DNA of 64,000 nucleotides from Campylobacter sp. RM5004 (GCF_022369455.1 NZ_CP059599.1:772409-836408), one strand, 5' to 3'; positions 52,067 to 62,898 are shown, counted from the stretch's first letter. Notes: generated by a model from the sequence alone, not told the origin. Numbers and translations: made by a program.

Positions 52067-54079
52067 TTAAATATTTTCAGGCTTTTTACCTTCATCTATA
52101 AAAATAGAACGAATAGCATCATTTTTATCGTCTTCACTTTGTCTTTTTGCCCAACTCATAATAAGCTCATCTTTTGCTCTTGTAAGTGCTACATAAAACA
52201 ATCTTCTTTCTTCATCAATTCCACCAGCGCTTTTGCTAAGCTTTAGATTTGGAAATCTTCCTTGTGCTAAATCTATTAAATATACGATTTCAAATTCTAA
52301 GCCCTTACTCGCATGAACGGTTAGAAGTTGCACTCCTTTTGTGCTTTCATAATCAATATTTAAAATCGTTTTTTCATAAAAATCTTTAAAAGTATTGTAA
52401 TTTTTCGCATCTTCTAAAATATATTTACAATTATTTTTGATATTTTCTAGCTTTTGTTCTTTTATCTCATTTACGATTTTTGCACCTTTAAATGAACGCT
52501 TTGCTGCAATATTATTTATAATTAGACTAAAAATTTTAGATGAATATGCGTTTTTTAGCAAAATACTAGGATTATCAATATTTTCATTTTCTTTTAAAAA
52601 CTTATATAATTCTTCTAAAAAGGTTACATTATCAAACTTTAGTTCTTTTAATAACAAAACAGGATTATGCTTAAAATCACTTGCTAAAAAGCTAAATTCA
52701 TTCTGTTTTGCTTCATTTTGTGTGCTTGCAAAAAGTCCAAAAGCTTCATCGCTTTTAGCTAAAAAATCATATCTATCTTTTTTAATAGGTCTTAAAATCC
52801 CTTCTAGCAAAGAGCCATTTCCAAGCTCTAAAAAAGCCTTATAAATAATATTTACTTTAGCATTTCCAACGCCTTTGCTCTCTAGTAAAATCCCTAAAAA
52901 GCTTAATATATCGCTATTTTTATTAGTTAGATTTGCTAAGTTTATTAAGGTATTTATTTCTTTTAGTTCATAAAAACTCGTTCCGCCTTTTCTAGCTACT
53001 TTAATACCTTTTAATTTTAATGAGCGTTCTATTAAATCCCCGCTTGAATTATTGCGATAAATCACTGCTATATCGCTCTTTGGCTTCATTTGAAGCTTGG
53101 CTAAAATATCGTTAGCAATAAATTCATATTGTTCGTTAGCTAAATTAAAACTATGTAATTTTATAGGCTTTATCGCATCATCTCTTGTAACTATTAGTTC
53201 TTTTGGATAAAGCCTTTCATTTTTTGTAATAACTCTATTTGCAAACTCTAAAATATTGCTAAGACTTCTATAATTTTTATTAAGTGAATAAATATTAGCG
53301 TTTTTATATCTATCTTTAAAACTACCTATTATTTCAATATTTGCACCATTAAAAGCATAAATACTTTGATCATAATCACCCACGCAAAATAAAGATTTTT
53401 TAGGAATTGCATCTAAAATAGCGCTTTGAAGATTATTAGTATCTTGATATTCATCTACTAAAACTTCATAAAAAGGTTCATCTTTATAATCATTTTTAAA
53501 AAAATCTTTAGAATTTAGCAATAAATCATCAAAATCATAATAATTATGAGCTTTTTTTTGCTCGTTAAACTCATCTAAAACCTTGCAATAAAAATTAATA
53601 TTATCGCTTTGCTCTTCATAATTTTGTTTTAAATATCCACGAAAGTCATCAACCAAATTAGTATTATTAAATCTTGAATAAATATCAGCTAAGTATGAAT
53701 AATCAAATAAATCATCACGATTAGGATTGTATTTTTCATAAATACTTTTAAGCAAGGCTCTAAGTTCAGAGTTTTTTTTAAGATTAATTTCTTTATGTTT
53801 TTTTAAATACTCTAAGCTAATTGCATGAAAAGTCCCACTTATTATGCCTTTTATCTTGCTTGAGCCGAGCTTTTTTTCAAGTCTTGCCATCATTTCTTTT
53901 GCAGCTTTATTTGTAAAAGTAAGGAGCATAATGGTATTAGGCTTAGCTCCATCGTTTAATAACTTTTCAATCCTTGCAACAATGGTGCTTGTTTTACCTG
54001 TTCCTGCACTTGCTATTATTAAATTACTGCCTAATTTTGCATTAACAGCAGCAAATTGTTCTTCATTTAATTTGTTCAA
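52067..54079 (-). CDS. UvrD/PcrA-type ATP-dependent DNA helicase
   Basis: Superfamily 1A 3'-5' helicase, 670 residues. ASAGTGKTSTI near 23-33 (Walker A), LVDEYQDTN near 208-216 (Walker B), GDYDQSIYAFNGA, NYRS, and QLLTVHASKGLEF near 590-602 (motif V) are all present. The TTG at 54079 is chosen because GGAGATGT precedes it and it starts the conserved NKLNEEQFAAV; an upstream TTG at 54121 has no ribosome site. Works in repair and replication-fork processing. Confidence 0.92.
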   Translation of the reverse strand: MNKLNEEQFAAVNAKLGSNLIIASAGTGKTSTIVARIEKLLNDGAKPNTIMLLTFTNKAAKEMMARLEKKLGSSKIKGIISGTFHAISLEYLKKHKEINLKKNSELRALLKSIYEKYNPNRDDLFDYSYLADIYSRFNNTNLVDDFRGYLKQNYEEQSDNINFYCKVLDEFNEQKKAHNYYDFDDLLLNSKDFFKNDYKDEPFYEVLVDEYQDTNNLQSAILDAIPKKSLFCVGDYDQSIYAFNGANIEIIGSFKDRYKNANIYSLNKNYRSLSNILEFANRVITKNERLYPKELIVTRDDAIKPIKLHSFNLANEQYEFIANDILAKLQMKPKSDIAVIYRNNSSGDLIERSLKLKGIKVARKGGTSFYELKEINTLINLANLTNKNSDILSFLGILLESKGVGNAKVNIIYKAFLELGNGSLLEGILRPIKKDRYDFLAKSDEAFGLFASTQNEAKQNEFSFLASDFKHNPVLLLKELKFDNVTFLEELYKFLKENENIDNPSILLKNAYSSKIFSLIINNIAAKRSFKGAKIVNEIKEQKLENIKNNCKYILEDAKNYNTFKDFYEKTILNIDYESTKGVQLLTVHASKGLEFEIVYLIDLAQGRFPNLKLSKSAGGIDEERRLFYVALTRAKDELIMSWAKRQSEDDKNDAIRSIFIDEGKKPENI

Positions 54080-54184
54080 AACATCTCCATTAATCAAAAA
54101 TAAAGCCAAAAAGTCTAGCAAAATAACCTAAAAATAAGCAAAAATTAATAAAATGGGCGAAAATATACATTTTAAGGATTATTT

Positions 54185-56794
54185 ATGAGCGATTTTTACA
54201 ATCCAAAAGAAATTGAAAAAGATTATTATGAATTTTGTAAGCAAAAAGGCTATTTTGAAATAGATGGAAATAAAAATATCCAAGAAAAAGGTAAAAATTT
54301 TGCCATTATGATGCCACCACCAAATGTTACAGGCGTTTTACATATCGGACACGCACTTACTTTTACTCTTCAAGATATTATGACAAGATATAAAAGAATG
54401 GATGGCTATAAGGTGCTTTATCAACCAGGCTTAGATCACGCTGGAATTGCTACTCAAAATGTAGTTGAAAAGCAACTTTTAGCAAAAGGCATTAAAAAAG
54501 AAGAGCTAGGACGTGAAAAGTTTATAGAAAAAGTTTGGGAGTGGAAAGAGCAAAGCGGTGGAGCGATAGTTAAGCAAATGCAAGCACTTGGAATTACCCC
54601 TGCATTTTCAAGACTTCGTTTTACTATGGATGAAGGACTTCAAAACGCTGTTAAAAAAGCTTTTGTGGACCTTTATAATAAAGGCTTAATTGAGCAAAAT
54701 AACAGAATGATAAACTGGTGCACCAAAGATGGGGCATTAAGCGATATTGAAGTTGAATATGAAGAAAACAAAGGCAAGCTTTATCATATAAGGTATTTTT
54801 TAAATGATAAGGATTATTTAGTAGTTGCAACTACTAGACCTGAGACATATTTTGGAGATACTGCTGTAATGGTAAATCCAGATGATGAAAGGTATAAGCA
54901 TTTAGTTGGTAAGGAAGTTACATTACCTATCATAAATCGCAAAATTAAAATCATAGCTGATAGTCATGTTGATATGGAATTTGGAACAGGAATTGTAAAG
55001 GTAACTCCAGCTCATGATAATAACGACTATGAAGTAGGACTTAGACATAATTTGGAGTTTTTAACTATTTTTGATGAAAACGGGATTTTAAACGAACATT
55101 GTGCTGAGTTTGCTGGACTTGAAAGACTTGATGCTAGAAAAATAGTAGTTGATAAATTAAACGAATTAGATTTTATTGAAAAAATAGAAGATTATGTAAA
55201 TCAAGTTGGGCATTGTTATCGCTGTAAAAATATCGTTGAACCATACATTTCTAAACAATGGTTTGTAAAAACTGATATCGCAACAAAAGTTATAGAAAAA
55301 GTAAATAATGGTGATGCTAAGTTTTATCCAGCTCATTGGATAAATAGCTTTAATGCGTGGATGCGTGAGCTTCGCCCTTGGTGTATCTCAAGGCAACTTT
55401 GGTGGGGACATCAAATTCCTGTTTATTATTGTGATGAGTGCGAGCATATTCATGTAGACGAGAGCAAGGTAGAAAAATGCGAAAAATGTGGGTGCAAGAG
55501 CATTACTCAAGATAAAGATGTTCTTGATACTTGGTTTAGCTCAGGTCTTTGGGCGTTTTCAACTCTAGGTTATAACAACGGCGATTTTGGTAAAAACACT
55601 TTATGGAATGAAAGCGATATAAAAGACTTTTATCCAAACTCACTTTTAATTACAGGCTTTGATATACTGTTTTTTTGGGTATGTAGAATGCTATTTCAAA
55701 GTGAAAATGAATTAGGCGAAATCCCATTTAAAGACATTTATCTTCACGCACTTGTAAAAGATGAAAACGGGCAAAAAATGAGTAAAAGTAAAGGCAATGT
55801 AATTGACCCACTTGATAGCATTGATAAATATAGTGCTGACATTTTACGCTTTACTTTAGCATTACTTGCCGTTCAAGGAAGAGATATAAGAATGAGTGAA
55901 GATAGAATGATTTTAGTTCGTAACTTCACAAACAAGCTTTATAATGCGGTAAATTTCTTACTACTTAAAGGTAAAGATTACAAAATACTTGATAGCTATA
56001 AAACAACGCTAGGTATTTATATAAACGCAGAGTTTCAAAAGTGTGTAAATGAAACTAGAAAAAATCTTGATGAGTATAGATTTAACGATGCTGCTATGAA
56101 TATTTATAAGTTTTTATGGGATGAGTTTTGCGATTATGGTATAGAGTTTAGCAAGGCTGATGAAACAAGTATAAACGAGCTTGCAAGCGTGTTTTTAAAT
56201 GCTATGAAATTACTTAGTCCATTTATGCCGTTTATTAGTGAGTATTTATATCATAAATTAAGCGGGACAAGTATTTTTGAAAATGGCTCAATTATGGTTG
56301 AAAAATACCCTAAAGTTAGCGAAATTTCATCTAACGAAGAGCAAATTATCAAAAACTACGAGCTTTGCAAAGAAGCGATTAACAGCCTAAGAAGTATCAA
56401 AAAGACAGCAAATATCACAGATAAAAACGCTCCAGCGCAAATTATTAGTGAGCATAAATTTGATGAGTATTATCTAAAACTTATAGCAAAATTAGCAAAA
56501 GTTGGGGAATTAGAGCAAAGCGAAAATGTAAAAGAAAGCTTTAGTGTAAATGTTAGCACAAACCTAAAAACCGCTATTTTTGTAGATAGCTCAGCACTTA
56601 GCGAGATGAAAGCAAAGCTAGAAAACAAACGCAAAAAAGTTCTAGCAGAGTATGAAAAGCTAAATAAAATGCTAAGCAATGAAAAGTTTGTAGCAAACGC
56701 TCCAAAAGAAGTTGTAGAACAGAATAAAGCAGCGCTTGAGAGTGCAAGTAAAGAACTTGAAGCAATAAACAACGAGCTAAACGCTCTAAGTTAA
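54185..56794 (+). CDS. valS: Valyl-tRNA synthetase
   Basis: 869 residues, class I synthetase. PPPNVTGVLHIGHALT near 41-56 has HIGH; KMSKSKGNVIDP near 531-542 has KMSKS; the CP1 editing domain (TTRPETYFGD) and the coiled-coil C-terminal arm (last 65 residues, Lys/Glu-rich) are intact. Ends in a strong terminator. Confidence 0.97.
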   Translation: MSDFYNPKEIEKDYYEFCKQKGYFEIDGNKNIQEKGKNFAIMMPPPNVTGVLHIGHALTFTLQDIMTRYKRMDGYKVLYQPGLDHAGIATQNVVEKQLLAKGIKKEELGREKFIEKVWEWKEQSGGAIVKQMQALGITPAFSRLRFTMDEGLQNAVKKAFVDLYNKGLIEQNNRMINWCTKDGALSDIEVEYEENKGKLYHIRYFLNDKDYLVVATTRPETYFGDTAVMVNPDDERYKHLVGKEVTLPIINRKIKIIADSHVDMEFGTGIVKVTPAHDNNDYEVGLRHNLEFLTIFDENGILNEHCAEFAGLERLDARKIVVDKLNELDFIEKIEDYVNQVGHCYRCKNIVEPYISKQWFVKTDIATKVIEKVNNGDAKFYPAHWINSFNAWMRELRPWCISRQLWWGHQIPVYYCDECEHIHVDESKVEKCEKCGCKSITQDKDVLDTWFSSGLWAFSTLGYNNGDFGKNTLWNESDIKDFYPNSLLITGFDILFFWVCRMLFQSENELGEIPFKDIYLHALVKDENGQKMSKSKGNVIDPLDSIDKYSADILRFTLALLAVQGRDIRMSEDRMILVRNFTNKLYNAVNFLLLKGKDYKILDSYKTTLGIYINAEFQKCVNETRKNLDEYRFNDAAMNIYKFLWDEFCDYGIEFSKADETSINELASVFLNAMKLLSPFMPFISEYLYHKLSGTSIFENGSIMVEKYPKVSEISSNEEQIIKNYELCKEAINSLRSIKKTANITDKNAPAQIISEHKFDEYYLKLIAKLAKVGELEQSENVKESFSVNVSTNLKTAIFVDSSALSEMKAKLENKRKKVLAEYEKLNKMLSNEKFVANAPKEVVEQNKAALESASKELEAINNELNALS

Positions 56795-56824
56795 TATTTG
56801 CTAAGCTTTTGCTTAGCAAATATT
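56793..56824 (+). terminator. valS terminator
   Basis: AATATTTGCTAAGC and GCTTAGCAAATATT form a perfect 14-bp stem with a TTTT loop, overlapping the stop codon. Confidence 0.9.
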
Positions 56825-56825
56825 T

Positions 56826-57163
56826 AATTTCCTATTTCAAATTCCTTTAGTTTTCAAGTATTAAAATCTTAAGAATTACGAAATAGGAATTAGCTTTTTA
56901 ACTTTATAAAGTCTAAATATTGTTTTTAAATTTCTAATTCAAATTCTCTTATTTTTAAATACTTTAATATAAGCTTCAAATATTTTTGTATTTTATTAAC
57001 TTTCTAACCTAATATCTTATTGCTTAGACTAGTTTTTTGAGTTTGGTTGAGTTTGGTTGAGTTTCGAATTTATAATAATTATCAATAGTTTTTGTTTAAA
57101 ATTTTAAAGAATTTGAAATAGGAATTAGCTTTTTAAATTTGCAAAATTTATAAAAGCTAATTC
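56826..57163. repeat. Repeat-rich intergenic block with four dispersed-repeat copies and a 10-bp tandem repeat
   Basis: No gene here. Copies: minus 56826-56844 (one extra base), plus 56873-56891 (ACG variant, same as 47526), minus 56929-56946 (one mismatch), plus 57109-57126 (exact). GAATTAGC after the last copy pairs with GCTAATTC near 57156-57163, making a longer hairpin. At 57039-57066 GAGTTTGGTT is repeated 2.5 times. Lies between the convergent valS and ribE-side genes. Confidence 0.85.
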
Positions 57164-57170
57164 GTAATTA

Positions 57171-57359
57171 TTATTTGCTCTTTTGAGCGTTGTGTTTAGC
57201 TTGTTTTAAAAACTCTAAAAAGTCTTTTATTTCTTCGTAATTTTCAAACTTACTTTCTTTATCAACAAGCATTCTTGTTAGGCTTTCGTTTTTTAAATAA
57301 TCATCGTTCATTTCATCGGCTTTTTGAATTAAAGCATTGATTAATATTTCTTTATTCAT
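57171..57359 (-). CDS. Hypothetical 62-aa helical protein
   Basis: Charged, all-helical by eye (NKEILINALIQKADEMNDDYLKNESL...). It follows ribE by eight bases on the same strand with AGGAT before the ATG, so is read with ribE. No motif recognised. Confidence 0.6.
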   Translation of the reverse strand: MNKEILINALIQKADEMNDDYLKNESLTRMLVDKESKFENYEEIKDFLEFLKQAKHNAQKSK

Positions 57360-57367
57360 TTAAAATC

Positions 57368-57979
57368 CTAATAAATCGCACTAATTCTATCAATTTCATC
57401 CCAGCTAAGGCTTTTATCTTTATAGGTTAGCATTCTATTTACATATCTTGCCAAAATATCGGTTTCTACATTTACTAAATCTCCTACTTTATAGCTAGAA
57501 AATAAAGTATCTTTTAAAGTTATATCAATAATTGTAAGTCTTATTGAATCATCTAAAACTTCATTAATTGTAAGGCTTACTCCATCTATTGCAATGCTGC
57601 CTTTATTGCAAACTAAAGGCATAAATTTTTTATCAATACTTATATAAAAATCAACTCCGCTATTTAGCTTATTAATCTTTATAATTTTTCCAAGAGTATC
57701 AATATGTCCTGTTAATAAATGCCCATCAATTCTATCTCCAAGTTGCATAGCTAATTCGGTATGAACTTTAGAGCCAACTACAAATGGCTTAATTACGCTT
57801 TGGGTTTCACTGCTTAAGTTTAGACTAAAACCATCATCGTGGATTTTAATCACACTAAGGCATGCTCCATTAGTTGCAACGCTATCTCCTATATTTGGTT
57901 TTAATTTTGAAACTATTCTTAATTCATTATTTGAATATTTTTTTACAACTGCTAATTCTCTTATTAAACCATTAAACAT
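57368..57979 (-). CDS. ribE: Riboflavin synthase alpha chain
   Basis: Dismutates two lumazines to riboflavin. 203 residues with the two-fold lumazine-binding barrel; MFNGLIRELAVV at the start replaces the usual MFTGI, GACLSV near 38-43 and DGVSLTIN near 132-139 are the duplicated sites, HLLTGHIDT near 87-95 is conserved. No FMN riboswitch is visible in the 46-base gap before it. Confidence 0.93.
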   Translation of the reverse strand: MFNGLIRELAVVKKYSNNELRIVSKLKPNIGDSVATNGACLSVIKIHDDGFSLNLSSETQSVIKPFVVGSKVHTELAMQLGDRIDGHLLTGHIDTLGKIIKINKLNSGVDFYISIDKKFMPLVCNKGSIAIDGVSLTINEVLDDSIRLTIIDITLKDTLFSSYKVGDLVNVETDILARYVNRMLTYKDKSLSWDEIDRISAIY

Positions 57980-58025
57980 TTTTATCCTTTACAATAAGCT
58001 TAGTGTATTATAAAAAAAAGGATTA

Positions 58026-59885
58026 ATGATGTATGATATTATAATTATCGGTGCTGGTCATGCAGGTGTCGAAGCTGCACATGCTAGTGCAAAAATGGGT
58101 AAAAAAACCTTACTTCTTACAATTTTAAACGATAGGATCGGAGCAACTTCGTGTAACCCTGCAATAGGCGGACTTGCAAAAGGGCATTTAGTAAAAGAAA
58201 TAGCTGCACTTGGCGGAATTATGCCAAAAATCACAGATTTAAGTGCGATTAATTATAAAACTTTAAATGAGAGTAAAGGTGCAGCAGTTCGTGGAACTAG
58301 AGCTCAGATTGATATGGATGAATACAATAAAAATGCTAAAAATATATTACTTAATATGCCTAATTTAGATATTTCTCAAGAAATGGTTACGGAATTATTA
58401 GTAGAAAATAACGAAGCTTATGGAGTAAAAACAGAATTAGATAAAGAATATAAAGCAAAAAAAATCATTCTTTGCTCAGGAACATTCTTAAATGGTTTAA
58501 TTCATGTTGGTTTAAGCAAAATAAAAAGTGGTCGTGTAGGAGAGCTAAGTTCAACTCATTTAGGAGATAATCTAGCTGCTTTAGGGCTTAATCGTGGAAG
58601 GCTAAAAACCGGAACATGTCCAAGGATTTTAGCAAGTAGTATTGATTTTAGTGTTTTAGAAATTCAAGAAAGTGATTTAAATACTAAAGGTTTTAGCCTA
58701 GATTACAAGACTCATACATTGCCACAACTACCTTGCTATATAGCTCATACAAATACAACTACTCATGATATTATTCGCTCAAATTTTGACAAAGCTCCTA
58801 TGTTTACAGGTCAGATTAAAGGAATAGGCCCTAGATATTGCCCTAGTATTGAGGATAAAATCAATCGTTTTGCGGATAAAGAAAGCCATCATTTATTCAT
58901 CGAGCCGCAAACAAAAGAAGCCACAGAATACTATATAAACGGCTTTTCAACTTCGCTTCCTTTTGAAGTGCAACATCTAATGATTCGCTCAGTTAAAGGC
59001 TTTGAGAATGCAAAAATCACAAGACATGGCTATGCGATTGAGTATGATTATTTTGACCCACTTGATTTATTTCATACATTAGAAAGTAAGATTATTAAAA
59101 ACTTCTATCTAGCAGGTCAGGTAAATGGAACAACAGGTTATGAAGAAGCAGCAGCACAAGGTCTTATGGCTGCAATAAATGCAAGTTTAGCGATTGATAA
59201 AAAAGATGGTTTTGTATTAAGAAGAGATGAAGGCTATATCGGAGTTTTAATTGATGATTTAGTTACTAAAGGAACTAAAGAGCCTTATAGAATGTTTACA
59301 AGTAGGGCTGAGTTTAGATTATTACTTCGTGAAAGTAATGCGATTACAAGACTTAATAAATATGCTTATGAGTGTGGTTTAAGAGATGAAGAAAGCTTTA
59401 AATACTATGAAAGTAAAATAAATGATATGAAAAAAGGCTTAGAATTTTTATGTGATAGCAAGGTTGTGCCTTCAAATGTATTTAATGAATTATTAGCAAG
59501 TATTGATGAAGAGCCGATTTCTCAGCCTACAACTCTTCAAAAAATCATAGCTCGTAGTACAATTACAAAAGAAAAAATGCTAGTTTTAGCTCCTAGCTTA
59601 TCTCGTTTAGATGATTTTGTTTTAGATGAGATTTTACTTGATTCTAAATATTATCATTATGTAAGATTGCAAGATGAAAATATTCAAAATCAAGAAAATT
59701 TATTAAAAATAAAAATCCCAAGTGATTTTGTTTATCGTGGAATTAGCGGACTTAGCAATGAAGTAGTTGAGAAATTAGAAAAAAATAAGCCAGCAAACTT
59801 ATTTGATGCAAGTAGAATTAGCGGAATTACTCCAGCAGCTATTGATATTCTTCAAATTTATATCAAATTAAAGGCTAAAAATTGA
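58026..59885 (+). CDS. mnmG: tRNA uridine-5-carboxymethylaminomethyl synthase MnmG
   Basis: FAD enzyme that with MnmE modifies U34 of tRNAs. 619 residues: [13 protein letters not shown] at 9-21, [18 protein letters not shown] near 41-58, [13 protein letters not shown] near 365-377. ATG at 58026 or the next codon; either is possible. The stop overlaps the cyclase start by four bases. Confidence 0.96.
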   Translation: MMYDIIIIGAGHAGVEAAHASAKMGKKTLLLTILNDRIGATSCNPAIGGLAKGHLVKEIAALGGIMPKITDLSAINYKTLNESKGAAVRGTRAQIDMDEYNKNAKNILLNMPNLDISQEMVTELLVENNEAYGVKTELDKEYKAKKIILCSGTFLNGLIHVGLSKIKSGRVGELSSTHLGDNLAALGLNRGRLKTGTCPRILASSIDFSVLEIQESDLNTKGFSLDYKTHTLPQLPCYIAHTNTTTHDIIRSNFDKAPMFTGQIKGIGPRYCPSIEDKINRFADKESHHLFIEPQTKEATEYYINGFSTSLPFEVQHLMIRSVKGFENAKITRHGYAIEYDYFDPLDLFHTLESKIIKNFYLAGQVNGTTGYEEAAAQGLMAAINASLAIDKKDGFVLRRDEGYIGVLIDDLVTKGTKEPYRMFTSRAEFRLLLRESNAITRLNKYAYECGLRDEESFKYYESKINDMKKGLEFLCDSKVVPSNVFNELLASIDEEPISQPTTLQKIIARSTITKEKMLVLAPSLSRLDDFVLDEILLDSKYYHYVRLQDENIQNQENLLKIKIPSDFVYRGISGLSNEVVEKLEKNKPANLFDASRISGITPAAIDILQIYIKLKAKN

Positions 59886-61945
59886 TAAAACATCTAGCTA
59901 AGTTTAAAAAGATTTATTCGTTTGCGGTTTTATCTCTTGTAATGATTGTTTTTTCTTTTTATATAACCATTAAAGAATCTACAATTATTACAAGGCTTGA
60001 TAATTTAACTCATGATATGTTTTTTAGAATTAACGCCTACTTAAACAATAACGTAAAAGGCGATGATAGAGTTAAAATAGTTGATATTGATGAAAAAAGT
60101 TTATCTGCACTAGGTCAGTGGCCTTGGGATAGAGATTTATTAGCTTGTTTAGTTTATAAATTAAATGAAGCTAGCGTTGTTGGATTTGATATTTATTTCG
60201 CTGAATATGATAAGCGTGGTGAGATTACTAAGAAAATGAGCGATGAGAGCTTTTCATCTTTAAATATTCCAAAATATGATTTTTGTCCTAGAACTCAAGA
60301 TACCGATAAAGCTTTTGCGACTGCTTTAGCTAATTCTAATAGCGTGTTAGCTTATGCAATTAATTTAGGTGCATACAAAAACGAAAGCAATGTATATAGA
60401 AGTATTTATACAAACCATATTACAGGTAAAAAATTAGCTCCATTAAGCAATCAAAGCATAGCAGAATACAATATTGATTATTCATTGCTTGAACATGGTA
60501 AAAACATTACAGCAAGTATAGAAGAATTAAGCGATAATTCTTATGCTAATGGTTTTGTTAATTCATATACACATTTAGATAATGTAATTCGTAGTGCTTT
60601 TATGATGATTTATTACGATGATGGTGAATTTAAACAGCTTTTACCAAGTCTTAGTCTTGCAATGTATGCTAAATATGTAGGAGTTGATGATATTAAAGCA
60701 GTTGGAGATGGGTTTAATATAAGATTAATTCTTGATGAAAAAGATACATTTTTGGTAAATCCACATGCGCTTTTAGGGCTTTATTTTAAAGGAAAATCTC
60801 CGCATTATGATTATATTAGTGCAATTGATGTTCTTGATGGCACGATTGATCCTAGATATTTTAAAGATAAGATTGTCTTAATTGGAACTAGCGTTGTTGG
60901 GCTTAATGATATTAGAAGTAATTCTTTAGATGAAAACTTGCCAGGTGTTGAAATACATGCTAATGCTATTGATAATTTATTAAATGATGAGTATTTAATA
61001 ACTCCTAGCTATTCGGCTGAAATATTGTTTGCATCATTAATAATTATAATTTTATTAAGTGTAAGTTTTTCGTATTTTAAAAGCATAATAATGCAAGTGT
61101 TATTTCACTTAATCTTATTAGCAGTTATTATTTTAGGACATTATTATTTTATGGTTAGCGAAAAGTATGTTTTAAATACTTTTGAGCTTATTTTGGTGTT
61201 GGCTATTATGGGACTTTGTGGAATTCTTATTAACTTTTTCTTAGAAAGTAGGCAAAAAGAATTTATTAAAGCAAAACTTGAGAAAAAAGTTTCAAAAAGT
61301 GTTGCAGAGCAGTTAATTAATACAGATAGCAATGTTTTTAGCACTAGCAAAAGAGAAATTTCGGTATTTTTTAGCGATATTAGAGATTTTACAACCATTA
61401 GTGAGAATATGGATGCAGCTGATTTAGTTAAGTTTTTAAATACTTATATGACTCCTATGAGCGATATTATATTTAAATATCAAGGAACGGTTGATAAGTA
61501 TATTGGAGATGCTGTTATGGCTTATTTTAACGCTCCAAACGATTTAGAAAATCACGCTGATTGTGCCTTGCAAGCTGCGATTGAACAAATAAAAGCTTTA
61601 AAGAGTTTAAATGAAGAATGGCAAAAGCAAAATCTTCCTTATATAAACATAGGTATAGGAATAAATACAGGTGAGTGCATTGTAGGCGAAATGGGTAGCC
61701 TTGCAAGAAGCGATTATACTTGTATTGGCGATGGCGTAAATACTGCAAGTAGGGTTGAGAGCTCATGTAAAAACTATAAAGCAAATATTTTAATTTCTCA
61801 TAATACTTTAGCAGCGCTAAAAGACCCTAGTATTTATGAGCTTGAGCTTGTAGATGAATTAAAGCTAAAAGGAAAAGATGAAGCAACTAAGCTTTATAAA
61901 TGCACAGGTTTTAAAGGCGATAATTTAACGCTTTGGAAGAGTTAA
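59882..61945 (+). CDS. CHASE2-domain class III adenylate/guanylate cyclase
   Basis: 687 residues: one N-terminal membrane helix (about 12-30), a periplasmic CHASE2 sensor domain (about 35-360, with [21 protein letters not shown] and [21 protein letters not shown]), three membrane helices (about 372-450), and a cytoplasmic class III cyclase (about 490-675). FSDIRDFT gives a metal Asp, [15 protein letters not shown] the second metal Asp and base-binding Lys, [13 protein letters not shown] the transition-state Asn and Arg, so it looks active. TTG start, coupled to mnmG (TTGA overlap). Makes cAMP or cGMP in response to an unknown periplasmic cue. Confidence 0.9.
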   Translation: MIKHLAKFKKIYSFAVLSLVMIVFSFYITIKESTIITRLDNLTHDMFFRINAYLNNNVKGDDRVKIVDIDEKSLSALGQWPWDRDLLACLVYKLNEASVVGFDIYFAEYDKRGEITKKMSDESFSSLNIPKYDFCPRTQDTDKAFATALANSNSVLAYAINLGAYKNESNVYRSIYTNHITGKKLAPLSNQSIAEYNIDYSLLEHGKNITASIEELSDNSYANGFVNSYTHLDNVIRSAFMMIYYDDGEFKQLLPSLSLAMYAKYVGVDDIKAVGDGFNIRLILDEKDTFLVNPHALLGLYFKGKSPHYDYISAIDVLDGTIDPRYFKDKIVLIGTSVVGLNDIRSNSLDENLPGVEIHANAIDNLLNDEYLITPSYSAEILFASLIIIILLSVSFSYFKSIIMQVLFHLILLAVIILGHYYFMVSEKYVLNTFELILVLAIMGLCGILINFFLESRQKEFIKAKLEKKVSKSVAEQLINTDSNVFSTSKREISVFFSDIRDFTTISENMDAADLVKFLNTYMTPMSDIIFKYQGTVDKYIGDAVMAYFNAPNDLENHADCALQAAIEQIKALKSLNEEWQKQNLPYINIGIGINTGECIVGEMGSLARSDYTCIGDGVNTASRVESSCKNYKANILISHNTLAALKDPSIYELELVDELKLKGKDEATKLYKCTGFKGDNLTLWKS

Positions 61946-61955
61946 AATTAAATAA

Positions 61956-61973
61956 GAATTTGAAATAGGAATT
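61956..61973 (+). repeat. Dispersed 18-bp repeat before hypB
   Basis: Exact copy, ten bases after the cyclase stop, followed by T; no inverted partner. Confidence 0.9.
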
Positions 61974-61997
61974 TGAAATTACTAAAAAGGAGAAGAA

Positions 61998-62642
61998 ATG
62001 AAAGTAATCGTTGAAGCAAAAGCAAAAATAATGGCAGAAAATGAAAATCAAGCAAAAATTAATCAAGATTTTTTTAATAAAAACAATTTATTTTGTATTA
62101 ATTTTATGAGCTCACCTGGAAGTGGCAAGACTACTTTGCTTGAATATATCATTAAAAATAATTTATTAAAACTATGCGTTATAGAAGGCGATTTAGAAAC
62201 TAACAAAGACGCTGATAGAATTATAAATGCAGGTGCAAAGGCTTATCAGATTAGCACAGGTCAAAGCTGTCATTTGGATGCAAAAATGATTGATAATGCT
62301 CTTAAAAATCTTGATATTAGCGAAAGTGAGTTTTGCGTGATAGAAAATATAGGCAATCTTGTATGCCCAGCTTCATACAAATTAGGAGAGCATTTAAATG
62401 TAGTATTATTATCATCTCCTGAAGGAAGCGATAAGGTTGCAAAATATCCTGTAATGTTTAAAAGAGCCGATGTAATCGTGCTAACCAAAATGGATATAGC
62501 AAAACATTTTAATTTTAATTTAGAAGAAATTAGTGAAGAAGCAAAAAAGCTAAATCCAAATGTAAAAATATTTTGTGTAAGTGCAGCAACAGGCGAAGGT
62601 GTTGCTGAGCTTTGTGAATACTTTAAAAATCAAAGGGCTTAA
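61998..62642 (+). CDS. hypB: Hydrogenase nickel-incorporation GTPase HypB
   Basis: 214 residues. SSPGSGKTTLLEY near 38-50 is the P-loop; EGDLETNKDADRI follows; GQSCHLDA near 92-99 supplies metal Cys/His; TKMD is the G4 motif. No histidine-rich nickel-storing N-terminus. Delivers Ni to HydB with HypA. One base separates it from hypC. Confidence 0.96.
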   Translation: MKVIVEAKAKIMAENENQAKINQDFFNKNNLFCINFMSSPGSGKTTLLEYIIKNNLLKLCVIEGDLETNKDADRIINAGAKAYQISTGQSCHLDAKMIDNALKNLDISESEFCVIENIGNLVCPASYKLGEHLNVVLLSSPEGSDKVAKYPVMFKRADVIVLTKMDIAKHFNFNLEEISEEAKKLNPNVKIFCVSAATGEGVAELCEYFKNQRA

Positions 62643-62643
62643 T

Positions 62644-62898
62644 ATGTGTTTATCAATTCCATCAAAAGTAATTAGTATAGATGAAAATAATTTCGCACAG
62701 GTTGATACTTTAGGTATTAAGCGTGGGGTTAGTCTTGATTTAATTCCTGAAGAAGTAAAGGTAGGTGATTTTGTATTAATTCATGTTGGATTTGCTATGC
62801 AAAAAATAGATGAAGCTGCTGCTAAAGAAAGCTTAGAGCTATATAAGCAAATCGCTGATGAGATAGGTAGCGAAGAGATTGAAAGCAGGTTTTTATGA
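62644..62898 (+). CDS. hypC: Hydrogenase assembly chaperone HypC
   Basis: 84 residues from the ATG at 62644, giving the MCLSIPSKV N-terminus whose Cys2 binds iron and HypD; longer in-frame readings start inside hypB. FVLIHVGFAMQKIDEAAA is family-typical. Overlaps hypD by four bases. Confidence 0.95.
   Translation: MCLSIPSKVISIDENNFAQVDTLGIKRGVSLDLIPEEVKVGDFVLIHVGFAMQKIDEAAAKESLELYKQIADEIGSEEIESRFL

Noticed and set aside
54080-54121. Longer N-terminus for the UvrD-like helicase
   Set aside because: The additional 14 residues are hydrophobic and unlike the family, and their TTG has no ribosome site.
56826-57163. Repeat block considered as a CRISPR array
   Set aside because: Copies are in both orientations at irregular spacing, the word is spread over the whole window, and there are no cas genes.
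57980-58025. FMN riboswitch before ribE
   Set aside because: The gap is only 46 bases, too short for the RFN element, and no conserved motifs are present.
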